This document shows, piece after piece, positions 63,758 through 64,000 of a stretch of DNA of 64,000 nt. This DNA is from Chitinophagaceae bacterium UBA2791. GTDB lineage: Bacteria > Bacteroidota > Bacteroidia > Chitinophagales > Chitinophagaceae. The stretch spans positions 16,783-80,782 of the forward strand of contig DEHV01000043.1 in assembly GCA_002352105.1 (NCBI GenBank), in the 5' to 3' direction. Within the stretch, counting starts at the first letter, position 1, and each line of letters starts with the position of its first letter. Position numbers and translations under genes: made by a program. The notes under the pieces were generated by a model that was not told the origin of the DNA, made no database searches, and saw only the letters and a program-made list of their open reading frames with translations.

Positions 63758-64000
63758 TCATCTGGCATGACCTGTCTCTGCCTGTAAAGGTATGTCCTTT
63801 CCGGATAAACCTTGTTTCCAACTGCCATCCATCATCAGTGTTAAGGACACAAGGGCATTATCTGCGATTCGTTTTGCGCCGTCAGCCTTATCTTATAAAG
63901 TATACTATTCTTTTCAAGAAACCATACGAACAGGAATGCAGCGATCTTTTTATTGCCATCGGAAAAGGAATGATCCCATTGTATCCTTACGCTTCTTAGG
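63758..64000 (-). pseudogene. Fic-family (RhuM/Fic-like) C-terminal remnant with frameshift, cut by the window edge
   Basis: On the minus strand from the right edge one frame reads QWDHSFSDGNKKIAAFLFVW and FLEKNSILYK, the Fic active-site region (family pattern HPFxDGNxR; here Lys replaces Arg, and the N-terminal His is followed by SFSDGN). Near 63890 the frame changes: the next frame reads KADGAKRIADNALVSLTLMM and stops at 63760-63758 after a degraded tail. One missing A around 63888-63893 explains the shift. The upstream part lies outside the window. Confidence 0.6.

Overview
The window comes from a member of the Bacteroidota, most likely a soil- or plant-type Chitinophagales/Sphingobacteriales relative. 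The evidence is two SusC/SusD pairs, an ECF sigma/FecR/STN-domain SusC cascade, LytS/LytTR-type regulators, many twin-arginine (Tat) signals on metabolic enzymes, and promoter-like TAnnTTTG boxes. No rRNA, tRNA, transposase, integrase or CRISPR array was recognised.

Layout. 0-11.6 kb: exported sugar catabolism (heme-binding PVC-type dehydrogenase cut by the left edge, DUF1080 3-keto-glycoside hydrolase-like protein, two Gfo/Idh/MocA oxidoreductases, phytanoyl-CoA-type dioxygenase with a divergent AraC regulator, an esterase). 11.7-12.5 kb: a lipoprotein gene broken by one stop codon. 12.7-26.8 kb: a polysaccharide utilisation locus with ECF sigma, FecR, SusC, SusD, a large internally duplicated exported protein, a GH20 hexosaminidase, an arabinose/fucose isomerase-like protein and a broken alpha/beta hydrolase. 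26.8-33.8 kb: PspC, a LytS-type kinase with LytTR regulator, a HigBA toxin-antitoxin pair, and an ECF sigma/anti-sigma-like/outer membrane protein operon. 34.0-41.4 kb: a second SusC/SusD pair followed by a sulfatase. Its promoter carries a perfect inverted repeat, and its long leader encodes a 43-residue peptide ending in a cysteine cluster. I read this as a cysteine- or sulfur-sensing control region of a sulfate-ester scavenging operon, and it is the most interesting feature here. 41.5-47.3 kb: a mixture (ChaN-like, WYL regulator, TonB C-terminal protein, DinB, MFS exporter). 47.7-56.7 kb: a nine-gene minus-strand run of mostly exported enzymes (isochorismatase-like, three amidohydrolases, a Tat-signal DegT aminotransferase, an esterase, a second PVC-type protein without cytochrome domain, and a HiPIP). 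57-62.6 kb: two coupled, very large unrecognised genes, one with a C-terminal lamin-tail-like domain and the other with an OmpA-like domain. The right end holds a lipoprotein-type SDR and a frameshifted Fic-family remnant.

Several genes are decayed: an in-frame stop near 12224, a deletion plus frameshift near 23137, a Fic frameshift near 63890, and an unlabelled remnant near 31136-31360. All assignments were made by reading motifs and reading frames by eye; no database search was run.
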